Shown here one piece after another: positions 7,997 to 17,181 of a stretch of 64,000 nucleotides of DNA. The DNA is taken from assembly GCA_018660685.1 (NCBI GenBank), contig JABJJW010000012.1, positions 1 to 64,000 of the forward strand, in the 5' to 3' direction. Position 1 is the stretch's first letter. Each line of letters starts with the position of its first letter. The notes beneath the pieces were generated by a model. That model was not told the DNA's origin and ran no database searches. It saw nothing but the letters and a program-made list of their open reading frames with translations. The position numbers and the translations under genes were made by a program. This DNA comes from Flavobacteriales bacterium. GTDB lineage: Bacteria; Bacteroidota; Bacteroidia; Flavobacteriales_G; Salibacteraceae.

Positions 7997-8723
7997 CCTA
8001 TTAATCACGCTTGGAATCGTTCTGATGTCGTTCGGTTCCATCGCCAAAGAAATTCCAGAGAAAGCAAACCGTTTGGTGAGCGATTACGGAGAGGTCCTCA
8101 GCAGTTCAGAAGAACAAAAGCTTGAGTCCAAACTGCGATCGTACAACGACACAACAGGAACTCAAATAGCCATCGTTACCATCACAAGTTTAAAAGGCGA
8201 CGACCTATTTGACTTCAGCCAGCGACTGGCTGACTCTTGGGGAATTGGTGGAAGCGAGAACAACAACGGCATTCTCCTGCTCATTTCGGTACAAGACCGA
8301 AAGATTCGTATTCATACTGGATACGGCACTGAAGGCGCCATTACCGACGCTATATCGAAACGCATTATTGAGAATGAAATCAAGCCCGCCTTCCGGGCAA
8401 ACGATTACTACGGGGGATTTGACAACGCTACATCGGCGATGATCTCTGCATTGGCTGGTGAGTATACCGCAACTCCTAAGAAGAAATCGAAAGGAGTTCC
8501 GTTCTATCCAATCATTGTAATTCTGATCGGCATCTTCTGGATTTTCGGTGGACGACGGCGATATACCGGTTACGGTCATTCCGGACGACGCTACTACGGC
8601 ACTCCATGGATTGGTGGTGGTTTTGGTGGCGGAAGCTCCGGAGGATTCGGTGGCGGCGGCGGCGGCTTCGGAGGATTTGGCGGCGGAAGTTTCGGCGGTG
8701 GTGGTGCCAGCGGTGGCTGGTAA
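7986..8723 (+). CDS. TPM-domain membrane protein, YgcG family
   Basis: A 245-residue envelope protein: signal peptide (ending GSIAK), TPM domain (VSDYGEVLSSSEEQKLE, IAIVTITSL, NNGILLLISVQDRKIRIHTG), one transmembrane helix near residue 175-190 (FYPIIVILIGIFWIF), and a cytosolic tail of RRRY followed by a long Gly/Phe-rich stretch ending GGASGGW. That tail is the hallmark of YgcG-like proteins encoded beside lemA. An in-frame ATG 9 bases earlier (7977) is the alternative start. The gene overlaps the end of the cytosolic TPM gene. Confidence 0.9.
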   Translation: MKNSLLITLGIVLMSFGSIAKEIPEKANRLVSDYGEVLSSSEEQKLESKLRSYNDTTGTQIAIVTITSLKGDDLFDFSQRLADSWGIGGSENNNGILLLISVQDRKIRIHTGYGTEGAITDAISKRIIENEIKPAFRANDYYGGFDNATSAMISALAGEYTATPKKKSKGVPFYPIIVILIGIFWIFGGRRRYTGYGHSGRRYYGTPWIGGGFGGGSSGGFGGGGGGFGGFGGGSFGGGGASGGW

Positions 8724-8768
8724 ATCACATCACCATTTTTCTTAATATGACGAGCTTTCCGGTGATGA

Positions 8769-9668
8769 TTAGGAAGTAGACTTCATATAGAAGTCGAGCT
8801 TAGACAGCTTCCAAAGGTCAAACCACGTGAGATAGGGAGCCGTACTGCGGAGGTTTTTGAATATGCGGTGCTCGTACTTAGCGACAAGAGTATTAACTAA
8901 CGATATCAAGCCAAAGGATTCTAAGCGTTGATAGTAGCGCACAAGCTTAATGCTGCTATCCACCTTCTTAGATTGAATCAAAAGAGCCAGATTTCGAATC
9001 CCATTCTCTGACTTTCTGAGAAACTCATCAAATGTTTCTAGGCCAATGTGCTCTAGAGGATTGTCGATGTGCTTGACCTTGAATCCCGCCTTTTTCAATT
9101 CAATCGCGAACAAGGTGTCTTCGTGACCGTACCCAACAACTGACTCGTCCATCTTCACAGCATCATACACCTCTTTTCTGATGAGAAAGTTGTTCGTCAT
9201 AAAGGATTTATACGGGTCTTGGGCACGCCGTTCCACCATGACGGCTTCTCTGACCTTTCCACAGAACCAATGAAACATCAATTCTCTATCTGGAGGTGAG
9301 TCTGCCTGATACTCTCGGCCTCCGTAGATCACGTCATAATCATCCATTGCTCGCGAATACCGTTGCAAGTAATCATCACTCAGCACCTTGCCATCACAAT
9401 CAAGAATCAAAAGGTTTTCAAATTCAGCCTTCTCCACCAGCGCATTCCGAACAGCACTTCGGCCAAGATTCGTGTCGCTTCTTTCATACTGAACGTGAGG
9501 CAACATGGACACTTCCTTGTTTAGAATGTGAACGGCTTGATCGCTTGCATCATCCAAGCAAATGATCTCACAGCGTTCAGACATCTTCGAACAGAGGTCG
9601 CTAAGATCTCTTACGAAGGGTCGAACATCAAAATTGTAAATGGGAATGAGGATGCTTAGCATGCTCAA
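8769..9668 (-). CDS. Glycosyltransferase family 2
   Basis: A 299-residue GT-A fold glycosyltransferase. It opens with LSILIPIYN, has CLDDASD, NLGRSAVRN and LILDCDGKV (the DxD-like metal and sugar-nucleotide site), and GYGHEDTLFAIELKKAGF, which recalls the G[WY]GxED block of galactosyl/GalNAc-transferase-like members. There is no membrane segment. The start ATG overlaps the stop of the FtsE-like gene by 4 bases, so they are translationally coupled. Donor and acceptor sugars are not known; envelope polysaccharide or protein glycan synthesis is the natural guess. Confidence 0.85.
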   Translation of the reverse strand: MSMLSILIPIYNFDVRPFVRDLSDLCSKMSERCEIICLDDASDQAVHILNKEVSMLPHVQYERSDTNLGRSAVRNALVEKAEFENLLILDCDGKVLSDDYLQRYSRAMDDYDVIYGGREYQADSPPDRELMFHWFCGKVREAVMVERRAQDPYKSFMTNNFLIRKEVYDAVKMDESVVGYGHEDTLFAIELKKAGFKVKHIDNPLEHIGLETFDEFLRKSENGIRNLALLIQSKKVDSSIKLVRYYQRLESFGLISLVNTLVAKYEHRIFKNLRSTAPYLTWFDLWKLSKLDFYMKSTS

Positions 9669-10381
9669 TGGCCGTTTTCACCAGGAGGCTCGATTGGAGT
9701 CGCAAAAGCCGAGTTTTTCGAGTCTATAACCTTTCCACCTTCACACTTAATGGTGCGATTTCCATACTTACTCATCAACTGATAATCATGTGTCGCCATG
9801 AGCACAGAACGACCGCTCTCACTGATATCGTATAGCAAGCGTAAAATATTGTCTGATGTCTCTGGGTCCAAATTTCCAGTTGGTTCATCAGCAAGAATGA
9901 GTACGGGATCGTTGATCAAAGCTCTTGCAATGGCAACGCGTTGTTGTTCTCCACCGCTAAGTTCATGCGGCATTTTAAATCCTTTGGTCTCTAATCCAAC
10001 TTTGGACAACACCTCTTCGATGCGTTCCTTCATCTTCACCTTATCCTTCCAACCTGTTGCCTTCATGACGAAGATGAGATTCTCGGCAACCGTTCTATCC
10101 GAAAGCAATTGAAAGTCCTGAAAAACGACACCGAGCTTGCGTCTCAAGTATGGGACTTGCTTGCGTTTGAGCTTCTTTAAATTAAACTCATCAACCGAAC
10201 CCTCCCCTTCTTTGAGCGGAAACTCACCATACAAAGTTTTGAGCAAGCTGCTCTTTCCTGTTCCAGTTTTCCCGATGAGGTAAATGAATTCTCCTTTGTT
10301 GATCTCAAAATCTACATCCGAAAGAATCAAATGCTTGTCGATGTAGATGTTTGTGTTGCGGATGCTTACGATTGGCTCCAT
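9665..10381 (-). CDS. ftsE: ABC transporter ATP-binding protein, FtsE-like
   Basis: A 238-residue ABC ATPase with Walker A GKTGTGKSS, signature LSGGEQQRVAIARAL, Walker B ILADEPTGNLD and the H-loop MATHDYQL. The closest family by eye is FtsE, which with FtsX controls peptidoglycan hydrolases at the division site; its short, phosphate-transport-like ATPase domain and the final regulatory tail fit. No ftsX lies here, so it would be encoded elsewhere; a LolD-type ATPase is the alternative. The frame reaches a start at 10408 but the ATG at 10381 (MEPIVSIRN) suits the family. Confidence 0.72.
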   Translation of the reverse strand: MEPIVSIRNTNIYIDKHLILSDVDFEINKGEFIYLIGKTGTGKSSLLKTLYGEFPLKEGEGSVDEFNLKKLKRKQVPYLRRKLGVVFQDFQLLSDRTVAENLIFVMKATGWKDKVKMKERIEEVLSKVGLETKGFKMPHELSGGEQQRVAIARALINDPVLILADEPTGNLDPETSDNILRLLYDISESGRSVLMATHDYQLMSKYGNRTIKCEGGKVIDSKNSAFATPIEPPGENGH

Positions 10382-10439
10382 AGTCAGTAAACAAATGTAA
10401 GATTGCACCTTCTCAACTGAATGAACTCATTCAAGAGTT

Positions 10440-10979
10440 GTGGACAACCCAAGTGTGGAAAACCAACCTATAAAAATTGGCCTCATTAGCGATACGCATG
10501 GCTACATGGACGATCGCATCATTCATCACCTAAAAGGTTGTGACGAAGTCTGGCATTTAGGGGATGTTGGGCAAGCCTCATGCTTAGAGCCGCTGACCGA
10601 ACATTACAAGGTTCGAGGTGTTTATGGCAACATCGATGGAACAGAGGTTAGATCTCAACTGAGAGAATTTGGGATTATTAAAATTCAAGGCATTACGTTC
10701 TTGTTGATTCATATCGCCAATGCGATCTCCAGGTATAATCCGAAAGTCAGGGAACTCATTCAAAAGCACAATCCCAATATTCTGGTTTGCGGCCACTCAC
10801 ACATCCTGAAAGTGAAGCACGATACTCGATTCAACCTATTGTATATTAATCCAGGAGCCGCAGGAAATGTGGGATTTCAGAAGGTTCGAACCCTCATTAC
10901 CTTCGAAATCGCAGAAGGTGAAATGAAGAATTTAAAGGTGGTGGAGCTGGGTCAGCGATCAACGAAGTCTGTCCACTGA
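10440..10979 (+). CDS. Metallophosphoesterase, YfcE/MJ0936 family
   Basis: A 179-residue two-metal phosphodiesterase. The metal-binding motifs are in order: LISDTHG, LGDVGQ, GNIDG and CGHSH, with the closing NPGAAGN. This family hydrolyses model phosphodiesters; the natural substrate is not known. It starts with GTG (10440, or a second GTG at 10455), divergent from the FtsE-like gene with a 58-base gap. Its end overlaps the convergent DUF4293 gene by 21 bases. Confidence 0.88.
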   Translation: MDNPSVENQPIKIGLISDTHGYMDDRIIHHLKGCDEVWHLGDVGQASCLEPLTEHYKVRGVYGNIDGTEVRSQLREFGIIKIQGITFLLIHIANAISRYNPKVRELIQKHNPNILVCGHSHILKVKHDTRFNLLYINPGAAGNVGFQKVRTLITFEIAEGEMKNLKVVELGQRSTKSVH

Positions 10980-11411
10980 ACGTATTAGATCGTCGTCCTT
11001 TTTGATTCCCTTTATCGCCAACCAAATCAGGATGGCAGACACCAGTGGAAGAACAGTCGTTAACTGATAGGTCATCATCAGCTCTCCCATTTCATCGAGG
11101 GCTTGAATATTCATGTAGTGAATGAAAGCGAAGGCCAAAAACCCAAGCAATGTCGAAATCAAGGCCATTCGAGCAGTTTTCATCTGTTTAGCTCTGTTCT
11201 TAAACCCAAAAATGGATCCGAGGACCAATCCCAAAGACAATGAGAGAACAAAGGTGAGAGGCATTACTGTAAAATGACTTCCATCAAGCTCAAGCGCTGA
11301 AACACCAGTCTCAGTGCCGTTTACGTAGTATTCAACCCATGGCAGAAAGAACTGAGCGAGCTGTGAAAGCAACGCGAGTGCTAAGTAAATCGTCTGTATT
11401 CTTTGAAGCAT
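10959..11411 (-). CDS. DUF4293 family membrane protein
   Basis: A 150-residue protein with four predicted transmembrane helices. The N-terminus MLQRIQTIYLALALL matches DUF4293, a family confined to Bacteroidota and commonly found divergent from rho, as here. A soluble loop of about 30 residues follows helix 1. No function is known. It shares the 183-base divergent promoter region with rho and overlaps the phosphoesterase gene at its 3' end. Confidence 0.85.
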   Translation of the reverse strand: MLQRIQTIYLALALLSQLAQFFLPWVEYYVNGTETGVSALELDGSHFTVMPLTFVLSLSLGLVLGSIFGFKNRAKQMKTARMALISTLLGFLAFAFIHYMNIQALDEMGELMMTYQLTTVLPLVSAILIWLAIKGIKKDDDLIRSVDRLR

Positions 11412-11594
11412 CGAACGTGATTTGGGTGCAAAAATTGAAAATCAAACGAGTCCTAAATCAAAAAGTGTTATTAATATTGCACTTCGAAGGTCACCCGATC
11501 TTCAGTTCCCATCTTCTTACTTAGGTATTCATTCCATAAACAGATCGGAATTCGAATACGACTAGAACAGTCAAGAACACAACTCAAAATTTAT

Positions 11595-13322
11595 ATGTAC
11601 GACATTATTGAACTAAATGAAAAGCTGGTTTCAGACTTGAAGGAAATAGCCAAAGAGCTAGAAATTTCCAAATACGACAAGCTGAAAAAGCAAGACCTGA
11701 TCTATCAGATCCTCGATGCTCAGGCGCTGCAACCAACACGCTCCGCAGCAAAGCCAGCTTCAGATGCCTCTTCCAATGGAGATAGCAATTCTGAAAAACC
11801 AAAACGAACCCGGCCGGAACGCTCTGACCGCCCTAAAAAGGACGAAAGATCCTCCGATAAAGCTTCGAGCGACTCTCGGAAGGCAACTGAATCAAAAGAC
11901 GACGCCAAAAAAGATGACTCTAAAAAGGAAGAATCCGATAAGGATGCTCCAAGTACCTCCGCTAAAGCTACAGGCGACACGCGGAAAGAGGAATCGAAAG
12001 AAGGACGCAAAGACAATGAAAGAGACGATCGCAGAAAAGATGACCGTCGGAAAGATGACCGTCGTGAGCGAGGAGATCGAAACGACCGCGGAGATCGAAA
12101 TGATCGCGGAGATCGAAAGTCTAACAGAGACGGCGACAAAGGTGACAGAGATGATCGACGAGATCGTCAGCCTCGGAAAGAGCGTGTAGAATACACTTAC
12201 AACTTCGATGAGATCGTTAGCGCTGAAGGATGTCTGGAAATCATGAAAGAAGGATATGGATTCCTTCGATCAGCAGATTACAGCTACTTGAGCTCTCCTG
12301 ATGATGTTTATGTTTCTCAAAGCCAGATTAAGCTTTTTGGACTTAGAACTGGAGACACGATTAAAGGAACAATTCGTCCACCGAAAGAAGGTGAGAAGTA
12401 TTACCCACTTATTCGCATCGAAAAGATCAATGGATTTGATCCAGCGCAAGTAAGAGATCGAGTTCCTTTTGATTACTTGAAGCCTTTGTTCCCAGAGCAG
12501 AAGTTCAATTTGGTTGGACATAAGAAGTCAACGATGTCATCAAGAATCATTGACCTCTTCACTCCTATTGGAAAAGGACAGCGTGGATTGATCGTTGCAC
12601 AACCTAAGACGGGTAAGACAGAGATTCTAAAAGAAGTTGCAAATGCGATTGCCGACAACCATCCAGAAGCTTATTTGATGGTATTGCTCATTGATGAGCG
12701 TCCAGAAGAAGTAACGGACATGGAACGAAGTGTGAATGCTGAGGTTGTTGCCTCAACGTTTGACGAACCAGCTGATCGCCATGTGAAGGTCTCAAACATC
12801 GTATTGGAAAAAGCCAAGCGAATGGTTGAATGTGGACACGACGTTGTTATTCTACTTGACTCGATCACGAGACTGGCTAGAGCATACAACACGGTATCTC
12901 CTGCTTCTGGTAAAGTGTTGACGGGTGGTGTTGATGCTAATGCATTGCACAAGCCTAAGCGATTCTTCGGAGCTGCACGTAACATTGAAAACGGAGGTTC
13001 ATTAACCATCATCGCAACTGCTCTTACGGAGACTGGTTCTAAGATGGACGAGGTGATCTTTGAAGAATTCAAGGGAACTGGTAACATGGAACTTCAACTT
13101 GATCGTAAGCTCAGTAACCGAAGAGTATTCCCAGCCATTGATTTGGTTGCATCGAGTACACGACGTGATGACTTACTTATCGAGAAAGATGTACTTCAAC
13201 GTCTATGGGTGCTTCGTAAGCACTTGACAGATATGAATACTGTTGAAGCAATGGAATTCTTAAAACAACAAATGGCCAATACGAAGTCGAATGAGGAATT
13301 CCTCATTTCGATGAATGGTTAA
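11595..13322 (+). CDS. rho: Transcription termination factor Rho with long disordered insertion
   Basis: A 575-residue hexameric RNA helicase that terminates transcription. Residues 1-45 form the N-terminal Rho domain ([12 protein letters not shown]). About residues 50-195 are a highly charged Asp/Arg/Lys/Ser-rich insertion that Escherichia coli Rho (419 residues) lacks. The RNA-binding cold-shock-like domain follows ([14 protein letters not shown]), then the ATPase with Walker A PKTGKT at 337-342, [27 protein letters not shown] (Walker B) and the R-loop region. Rho proteins of Bacteroides have a comparable insertion reported to drive condensate formation. A strong terminator follows the stop. 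Confidence 0.97.
   Translation: MYDIIELNEKLVSDLKEIAKELEISKYDKLKKQDLIYQILDAQALQPTRSAAKPASDASSNGDSNSEKPKRTRPERSDRPKKDERSSDKASSDSRKATESKDDAKKDDSKKEESDKDAPSTSAKATGDTRKEESKEGRKDNERDDRRKDDRRKDDRRERGDRNDRGDRNDRGDRKSNRDGDKGDRDDRRDRQPRKERVEYTYNFDEIVSAEGCLEIMKEGYGFLRSADYSYLSSPDDVYVSQSQIKLFGLRTGDTIKGTIRPPKEGEKYYPLIRIEKINGFDPAQVRDRVPFDYLKPLFPEQKFNLVGHKKSTMSSRIIDLFTPIGKGQRGLIVAQPKTGKTEILKEVANAIADNHPEAYLMVLLIDERPEEVTDMERSVNAEVVASTFDEPADRHVKVSNIVLEKAKRMVECGHDVVILLDSITRLARAYNTVSPASGKVLTGGVDANALHKPKRFFGAARNIENGGSLTIIATALTETGSKMDEVIFEEFKGTGNMELQLDRKLSNRRVFPAIDLVASSTRRDDLLIEKDVLQRLWVLRKHLTDMNTVEAMEFLKQQMANTKSNEEFLISMNG
12072..12119 (+). repeat. 18-base tandem repeat inside rho
   Basis: GGAGATCGAAACGACCGC is repeated with three changes at 12090-12107, and a third partial copy follows to 12119. 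It encodes RGDRNDR units in the disordered insertion of Rho. A similar 15-base doublet (GACCGTCGGAAAGAT) precedes it near 12042. These are expansion-prone sites. Confidence 0.8.
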
Positions 13323-13331
13323 AACAAACAC

Positions 13332-13379
13332 AATGGCTTGCCACGCTATCTTAATAATTTAGCGGGCAAGCCATTTTTG
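13332..13379 (+). terminator. Terminator after rho
   Basis: AATGGCTTGCC (13332-13342) pairs perfectly with GGCAAGCCATT (13365-13375), with an inner CGCTA/TAGCG extension, and is followed by TTTTTG. It lies 10 bases after the rho stop and just before the next gene. Confidence 0.9.
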
Positions 13380-13386
13380 TATTCGG

Positions 13387-13890
13387 ATGAAGAACCCCGT
13401 CGTTAATACTGCTATCATCGCTGCCTTGGTTTCCATCATAGGCAAGATGATCTACCACATCTTCTTGCAAGAAGTGGAAGACATGGACATGTATACTCGG
13501 TTCTTCTACCTTCTTTGCTTTTTAATGGCCCTGCTATTTGGATTACGAAATTGGAAGAGTCAAAAAGGAGTCACGAAGTTGACCGACGACGTCAAAGCGG
13601 GGATGCAGGTAACGGGAATTTTTTCGGTCATTATAGCCGCGTTTACGTACGTCTACTATCAATTTATCAATCCAGCATACTTCGCTGAGAGAATCGCGGA
13701 ACGTGTCGAACATGCTTCACAAAACGTTGAAGCTGTAGACGTTGAACAAGTCAGAAACACAGCAGAGTTTGTATTCAGCAGCTTCATCCACTCGACCATT
13801 ACCTTATTTGGGTTTATGATCATTGGATTCTTCTACACCTTGGTGCTGGTGCTCATTATGCGGGCCAAGCCTGAGTTGTTTCGAGGGTAA
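13387..13890 (+). CDS. DUF4199-like membrane protein
   Basis: A 167-residue integral membrane protein with four predicted helices: about 8-27, 38-55, 75-92 and 137-158. A soluble loop of about 40 residues (INPAYFAERIAERVEHASQ) sits between helices 3 and 4. The pattern, a paired helix, an acidic loop and a final helix, resembles the Bacteroidota-specific DUF4199 family. The function is unknown. It starts just after the rho terminator, so it must have its own promoter or rely on read-through. Confidence 0.65.
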   Translation: MKNPVVNTAIIAALVSIIGKMIYHIFLQEVEDMDMYTRFFYLLCFLMALLFGLRNWKSQKGVTKLTDDVKAGMQVTGIFSVIIAAFTYVYYQFINPAYFAERIAERVEHASQNVEAVDVEQVRNTAEFVFSSFIHSTITLFGFMIIGFFYTLVLVLIMRAKPELFRG

Positions 13891-13915
13891 TTTTTCTAGG
13901 GTGACACCTTAAGAT

Positions 13916-14070
13916 ACACACCCCGTCTCATGCCTTCGGCATGATCCAGCCCTCTCAAGAGGGGAAAGCGCGGGAGCCTCTAAGAAGGGCAGTTGGCTTT
14001 TAGCTCTTGGCCATTAGCAGAAATCCTTAGAATTTTAGCTAAGAGCGAGCATAATGATCTTTCCCCTCTT
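13916..14070 (+). repeat. Dispersed intergenic repeat, copy 1
   Basis: It begins ACACACCCCGTCT, passes two hairpins, then GTTGGCTTTTAGCTCTTGG with CCATTAGC, and ends GAGCGAGC...GATCTTTCCCCTCTT. A second copy with the central and last blocks in the same order lies at 17182-17309. Confidence 0.75.
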
Positions 14071-14514
14071 CCACTTTGTCTTGACACTAAGTGGAGTAAA
14101 AGTCAAGAAGCTTCCCTGAGGCATTTTCTCACTTCGTGAGAACCGCTGTCATCCTTCTTTAATCCATATATGCTTTGCTAGTAGTGGAAGACTATTGACG
14201 CACCGTTTATTCGAAGCTATTGGCTCCGTTTGCGCCGAAGAATGCAGCCTAATGCTTGGAAAGCTTCACTCTATACTTCATGATCCTGCTCCACCTGTTG
14301 CAAGAGTGACTGCCGACAGACCAAGCAAGTAAGGCGTGATGATCGGCCTAGCCGCGTGACCCGTAGAATTGTGGACTAAGCGAACGTCATCGAACCCATG
14401 TCTGAGCTCAGTCGCCCGAGCGAAGCGAGGCTAGTGACGTTTGCGAGTTTGGGTGAGATAGTGAGCGTGTCCTTACAATTCAAGGAAACAAGGTCAGCCT
14501 TGACTTTTTCTTTG

Positions 14515-14549
14515 CTTCTTTCTTTTGGGTCAAGCCAAAAGGAAAGAAG
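14515..14549. repeat. Long inverted repeat (hairpin) upstream of mpl end
   Basis: CTTCTTTCTTTTGG (14515-14528), loop GTCAAG, CCAAAAGGAAAGAAG (14535-14549): 14 pairs with a single bulge. It lies about 50 bases beyond the 3' end of mpl and has no clear T-run, so it may be part of a repeat element or an mRNA 3'-end structure. Confidence 0.7.
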
Positions 14550-14598
14550 GTTGAAAGCCTTCAAAAGAATGAACAACACAAAAGAAAAAAGAGGATGA

Positions 14599-15951
14599 TT
14601 AAATCAAAGAAGGCCCAAAATCATCAACATCAATCCCACCAAAATTCCCCGAACTCATAAAGAGCAAATTCTTCCCGTTCCATTCGATGGATTGAAGATG
14701 GTCTTGAAGTTCTTGTGAATTGGTGAAGACCATTAGATCATCGCGCTGAAAAGCAGCCTTGACTTCTTGTTCTGATATCGGCTCAAGCCGCTTCTGTTCG
14801 ATCGTTTCCTTCTTGTAGAAGACAATGGCCGTATCCGCATCGTCCATAGCACCATTATATTCCACTAAAAACTCTTTGGTTAAACTACTGAAGGTGTGTA
14901 ACTCCATACAAGCCACCAAATGTCGGTCTGGCCATTGCGCCTTAACAGCCTTGGTTGTTGCCATGAGCTTCGAGGGAGAATGCGCAAAATCCTTGTAGAC
15001 AACAGAAGAATCATTCCTAGAAAGCTCCTCAAGTCTGCGAGCCGCGCCTTTGAAGTCGGCAATGGCATTAAAAAACTTCTCTTCCGAAATTCCGAGATGT
15101 TCGCACACCAGCTTGGCTCCAATGAGGTTTTGCAGGTTGTGTTCACCAAACACACCAACCTCGATCTTGTCCAAGTTCATGAGAATCTTGGTTTGCCCCT
15201 GCTCTACTTCGTATTCTGGGGTATTGTATGGAATCAACTCCAAATGCTGTCCAAAATCCTGGACGCAAGCGTCGAGCGTCTCATCTGCTTGACAGAATAT
15301 CAGCGCACCATCAGCCATCATCTCATCCACAAATATTTCAAACTGCTTCAGGTAATTGTCAAACGTCGGAAAGACATTGACGTGATCCCAGGCAATTCCT
15401 GAGATGAGCGCGATGTGCGGGTCGTAGAGATGGAATTTCGGTCGTCGATCGATGGGTGAACTCAAATACTCATCCCCTTCTAGAATGATAACCGGCGCAT
15501 CGGAAAGCCGAACCATGGTGTCAAAACCTTCAATCTGTGCACCGACCAAATAGTCAAAGTCTTCTCCTAAAGTCTTGAGTACGTGAAGAATCATTGAAGT
15601 AATGGTGGTTTTACCATGACTTCCTCCAATGACGACCCGAGTCTTCTTCATGCTCTGTTCGTAGATGAAAGCCGGATAGGAATAAACCAGCAAGTCTAAG
15701 TCTTGTGCTCGCTTCAATTCTGGATTGTCCTCGCGTGCGTGCATTCCAAGTATTACGGCATCAATGTCTTCAGAGAGCTTTTCGGGATACCACCCAAACT
15801 CGTTTGGGAGTATACCGTGTGACTCAAGTCGGGATTTCGATGGTTCGAAGATCTGATCGTCAGAACCGGTCACTTCATGTCCGTTCTGTTTGAGAGCGAT
15901 GGCCAAGTTGTGCATGGCTGCACCACCGATGGCGATGAAGTGGATTTTCAT
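14599..15951 (-). CDS. mpl: UDP-N-acetylmuramate:murein-tripeptide ligase (Mpl)
   Basis: A 450-residue Mur-ligase-type enzyme that reattaches recovered L-Ala-gamma-D-Glu-meso-DAP to UDP-MurNAc in peptidoglycan recycling. The N-terminus MKIHFIAIGGAAMHNLAIAL is the Mpl version of the UDP-binding motif. GGSHGKTTITSMI is the ATP loop, LEGDEYLSSPIDRRPK and ALISGIAWDHVNVFPTF are central-domain motifs, and FKGAARRLE opens the C-terminal domain, followed by DFAHSPSK. The frame extends 5 codons above to 15966; I prefer 15951 because it gives the canonical start. Confidence 0.92.
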   Translation of the reverse strand: MKIHFIAIGGAAMHNLAIALKQNGHEVTGSDDQIFEPSKSRLESHGILPNEFGWYPEKLSEDIDAVILGMHAREDNPELKRAQDLDLLVYSYPAFIYEQSMKKTRVVIGGSHGKTTITSMILHVLKTLGEDFDYLVGAQIEGFDTMVRLSDAPVIILEGDEYLSSPIDRRPKFHLYDPHIALISGIAWDHVNVFPTFDNYLKQFEIFVDEMMADGALIFCQADETLDACVQDFGQHLELIPYNTPEYEVEQGQTKILMNLDKIEVGVFGEHNLQNLIGAKLVCEHLGISEEKFFNAIADFKGAARRLEELSRNDSSVVYKDFAHSPSKLMATTKAVKAQWPDRHLVACMELHTFSSLTKEFLVEYNGAMDDADTAIVFYKKETIEQKRLEPISEQEVKAAFQRDDLMVFTNSQELQDHLQSIEWNGKNLLFMSSGNFGGIDVDDFGPSLI

Positions 15952-16077
15952 TGAGCTGGTTTTCACAAATCTATTTCAGAATGAGCCATAGATTGATGAT
16001 CCATCCAACCAGCTTTGAACATGATAATGTAGGAAAGGTAATCTCCTTCTGATGCCAATGGAGAAGGGCCAGAATTC

Positions 16078-16085
16078 TACATTTG
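16078..16085 (+). promoter_or_regulatory. -7 promoter box of the aldolase gene
   Basis: TACATTTG matches TAnnTTTG and lies 20 bases before the ATG of the class II aldolase. No clear -33 TTTG is visible. Confidence 0.5.
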
Positions 16086-16105
16086 CGCACCGATTAAGCT
16101 AGACC

Positions 16106-17170
16106 ATGGGAAAAGTCCTGAATGCGCAAGAAGCGCTTGATTTATTTGAAATTGCCAAGAAGAACAAATGGGCAATGCCGGCAGTGAATGTCGTGAGCAC
16201 CCAGAGTGTCAATGCTGTGTTAGAAGCAGCCAAAAAAGCAAACTCGCCAGTCATTGTTCAATTCAGCAATGGTGGCGCCACCTATTACGCAGGAAAAGCG
16301 ATCGGTAATGAGAGTGAAATAGCTGGAATTGCTGGCGCTGTATCAGGCGCAAAGCATGTTCATATGATGGCCGAGCTCTATGACGTGGATGTAATTCTGC
16401 ACACCGATCATGCGGCTCGAAAGCTCCTTCCATGGATAGATGGCTTGCTCAATGCAGGAGAAAAGCATTTCGCTGAAACGGGGCGACCGCTTTATACAAG
16501 TCACATGATTGATTTGAGCGAAGAGCCAATCAAAGACAATTTGGATACCTGCGTCGAGTACCACAAGCGCATGAGTGCCATCGACATGATTCTTGAAATC
16601 GAGTTGGGTGTTACGGGTGGCGAAGAAGATGGTGTGGACAATACTGGAATTGACAGCTCGAAGCTTTATACGCAGCCAGACGAAGTAGCTTATGCCTACG
16701 AACTGTTGAATGCCATAAGTCCAAACTTCACGATTGCCGCGGCATTCGGAAACGTACATGGTGTTTACAAGCCTGGAAACGTACAGTTGACTCCTGTTAT
16801 TCTCAAGAACAGTCAGGACTTCATCAAAGAGAAATTCGGCATCGACCGAGAAAACCCAGTCAACTTCGTGTTCCACGGTGGTTCAGGATCCACGCGAGCA
16901 GAAATCCGCGAAGGAATTGACTATGGCGTGATTAAGATGAACATCGACACCGATACGCAATGGGCGTTTTGGGACGGCGTAAGGGAATTCGAAGCAAAGA
17001 ATCACGACTACTTGCAAGGTCAGCTAGGGAATCCCGATGGTAATGACAAGCCAAACAAGAAGTACTACGATCCGCGCAAATGGCTTCGCTCAGGCGAACT
17101 AGCCATGGTTGACAGACTATATGCCGCTCATGAGGATTTGAACTCAGTTGGTGCTAACGAAACACGATAA
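16106..17170 (+). CDS. fbaA: Fructose-bisphosphate aldolase, class II
   Basis: A 354-residue zinc-dependent aldolase of class IIA, cleaving fructose 1,6-bisphosphate in glycolysis and making it in gluconeogenesis. Visible landmarks: WAMPAVNVVS near the start, SNGGATYYAGK, the metal and catalytic site ILHTDHAA, LEIELGVTGGEEDGVDN, FGNVHGVYKPGNV, FVFHGGSGST with the phosphate-binding and zinc-ligand histidine, and INTDTQ-like NIDTDTQWA. The gene stands alone, with its own promoter box, and is followed by a dispersed repeat. Confidence 0.96.
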   Translation: MGKVLNAQEALDLFEIAKKNKWAMPAVNVVSTQSVNAVLEAAKKANSPVIVQFSNGGATYYAGKAIGNESEIAGIAGAVSGAKHVHMMAELYDVDVILHTDHAARKLLPWIDGLLNAGEKHFAETGRPLYTSHMIDLSEEPIKDNLDTCVEYHKRMSAIDMILEIELGVTGGEEDGVDNTGIDSSKLYTQPDEVAYAYELLNAISPNFTIAAAFGNVHGVYKPGNVQLTPVILKNSQDFIKEKFGIDRENPVNFVFHGGSGSTRAEIREGIDYGVIKMNIDTDTQWAFWDGVREFEAKNHDYLQGQLGNPDGNDKPNKKYYDPRKWLRSGELAMVDRLYAAHEDLNSVGANETR

Positions 17171-17181
17171 GAACCAACGCT

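Larger units (their letters stand above)
13891..14598. other. Gene-free structured island between DUF4199 gene and mpl
   Basis: About 700 bases without a credible gene; short open frames here have no recognisable features. It holds a copy of a dispersed repeat (13916-14070), hairpins at 13929-13943 (CATGCC/GGCATG) and 13950-13964 (CCCTCT/AGAGGG), a separated pair CGAACGTCA (14379)/TGACGTTTG (14434), a small hairpin CAAGG/CCTTG near 14489, and a long hairpin at 14515-14549. It looks like a decayed mobile or repeat element, but no terminal repeats or transposase were found. Confidence 0.6.

Noticed and set aside
11720-12139. Minus-strand frame of 139 Ser/Arg-rich codons within rho
   Set aside because: It is the complement of the low-complexity charged insertion of Rho; no domain, no start context, and rho is certain.
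13929-13964. Two adjacent hairpins as a CRISPR or integron-like site
   Set aside because: Only two unrelated palindromes, with no regular spacing and no cas or integrase gene nearby.
14376-14598. Short open frames on both strands in the gene-free island
   Set aside because: Composition follows the hairpins and repeats; no recognisable domain or start signal.
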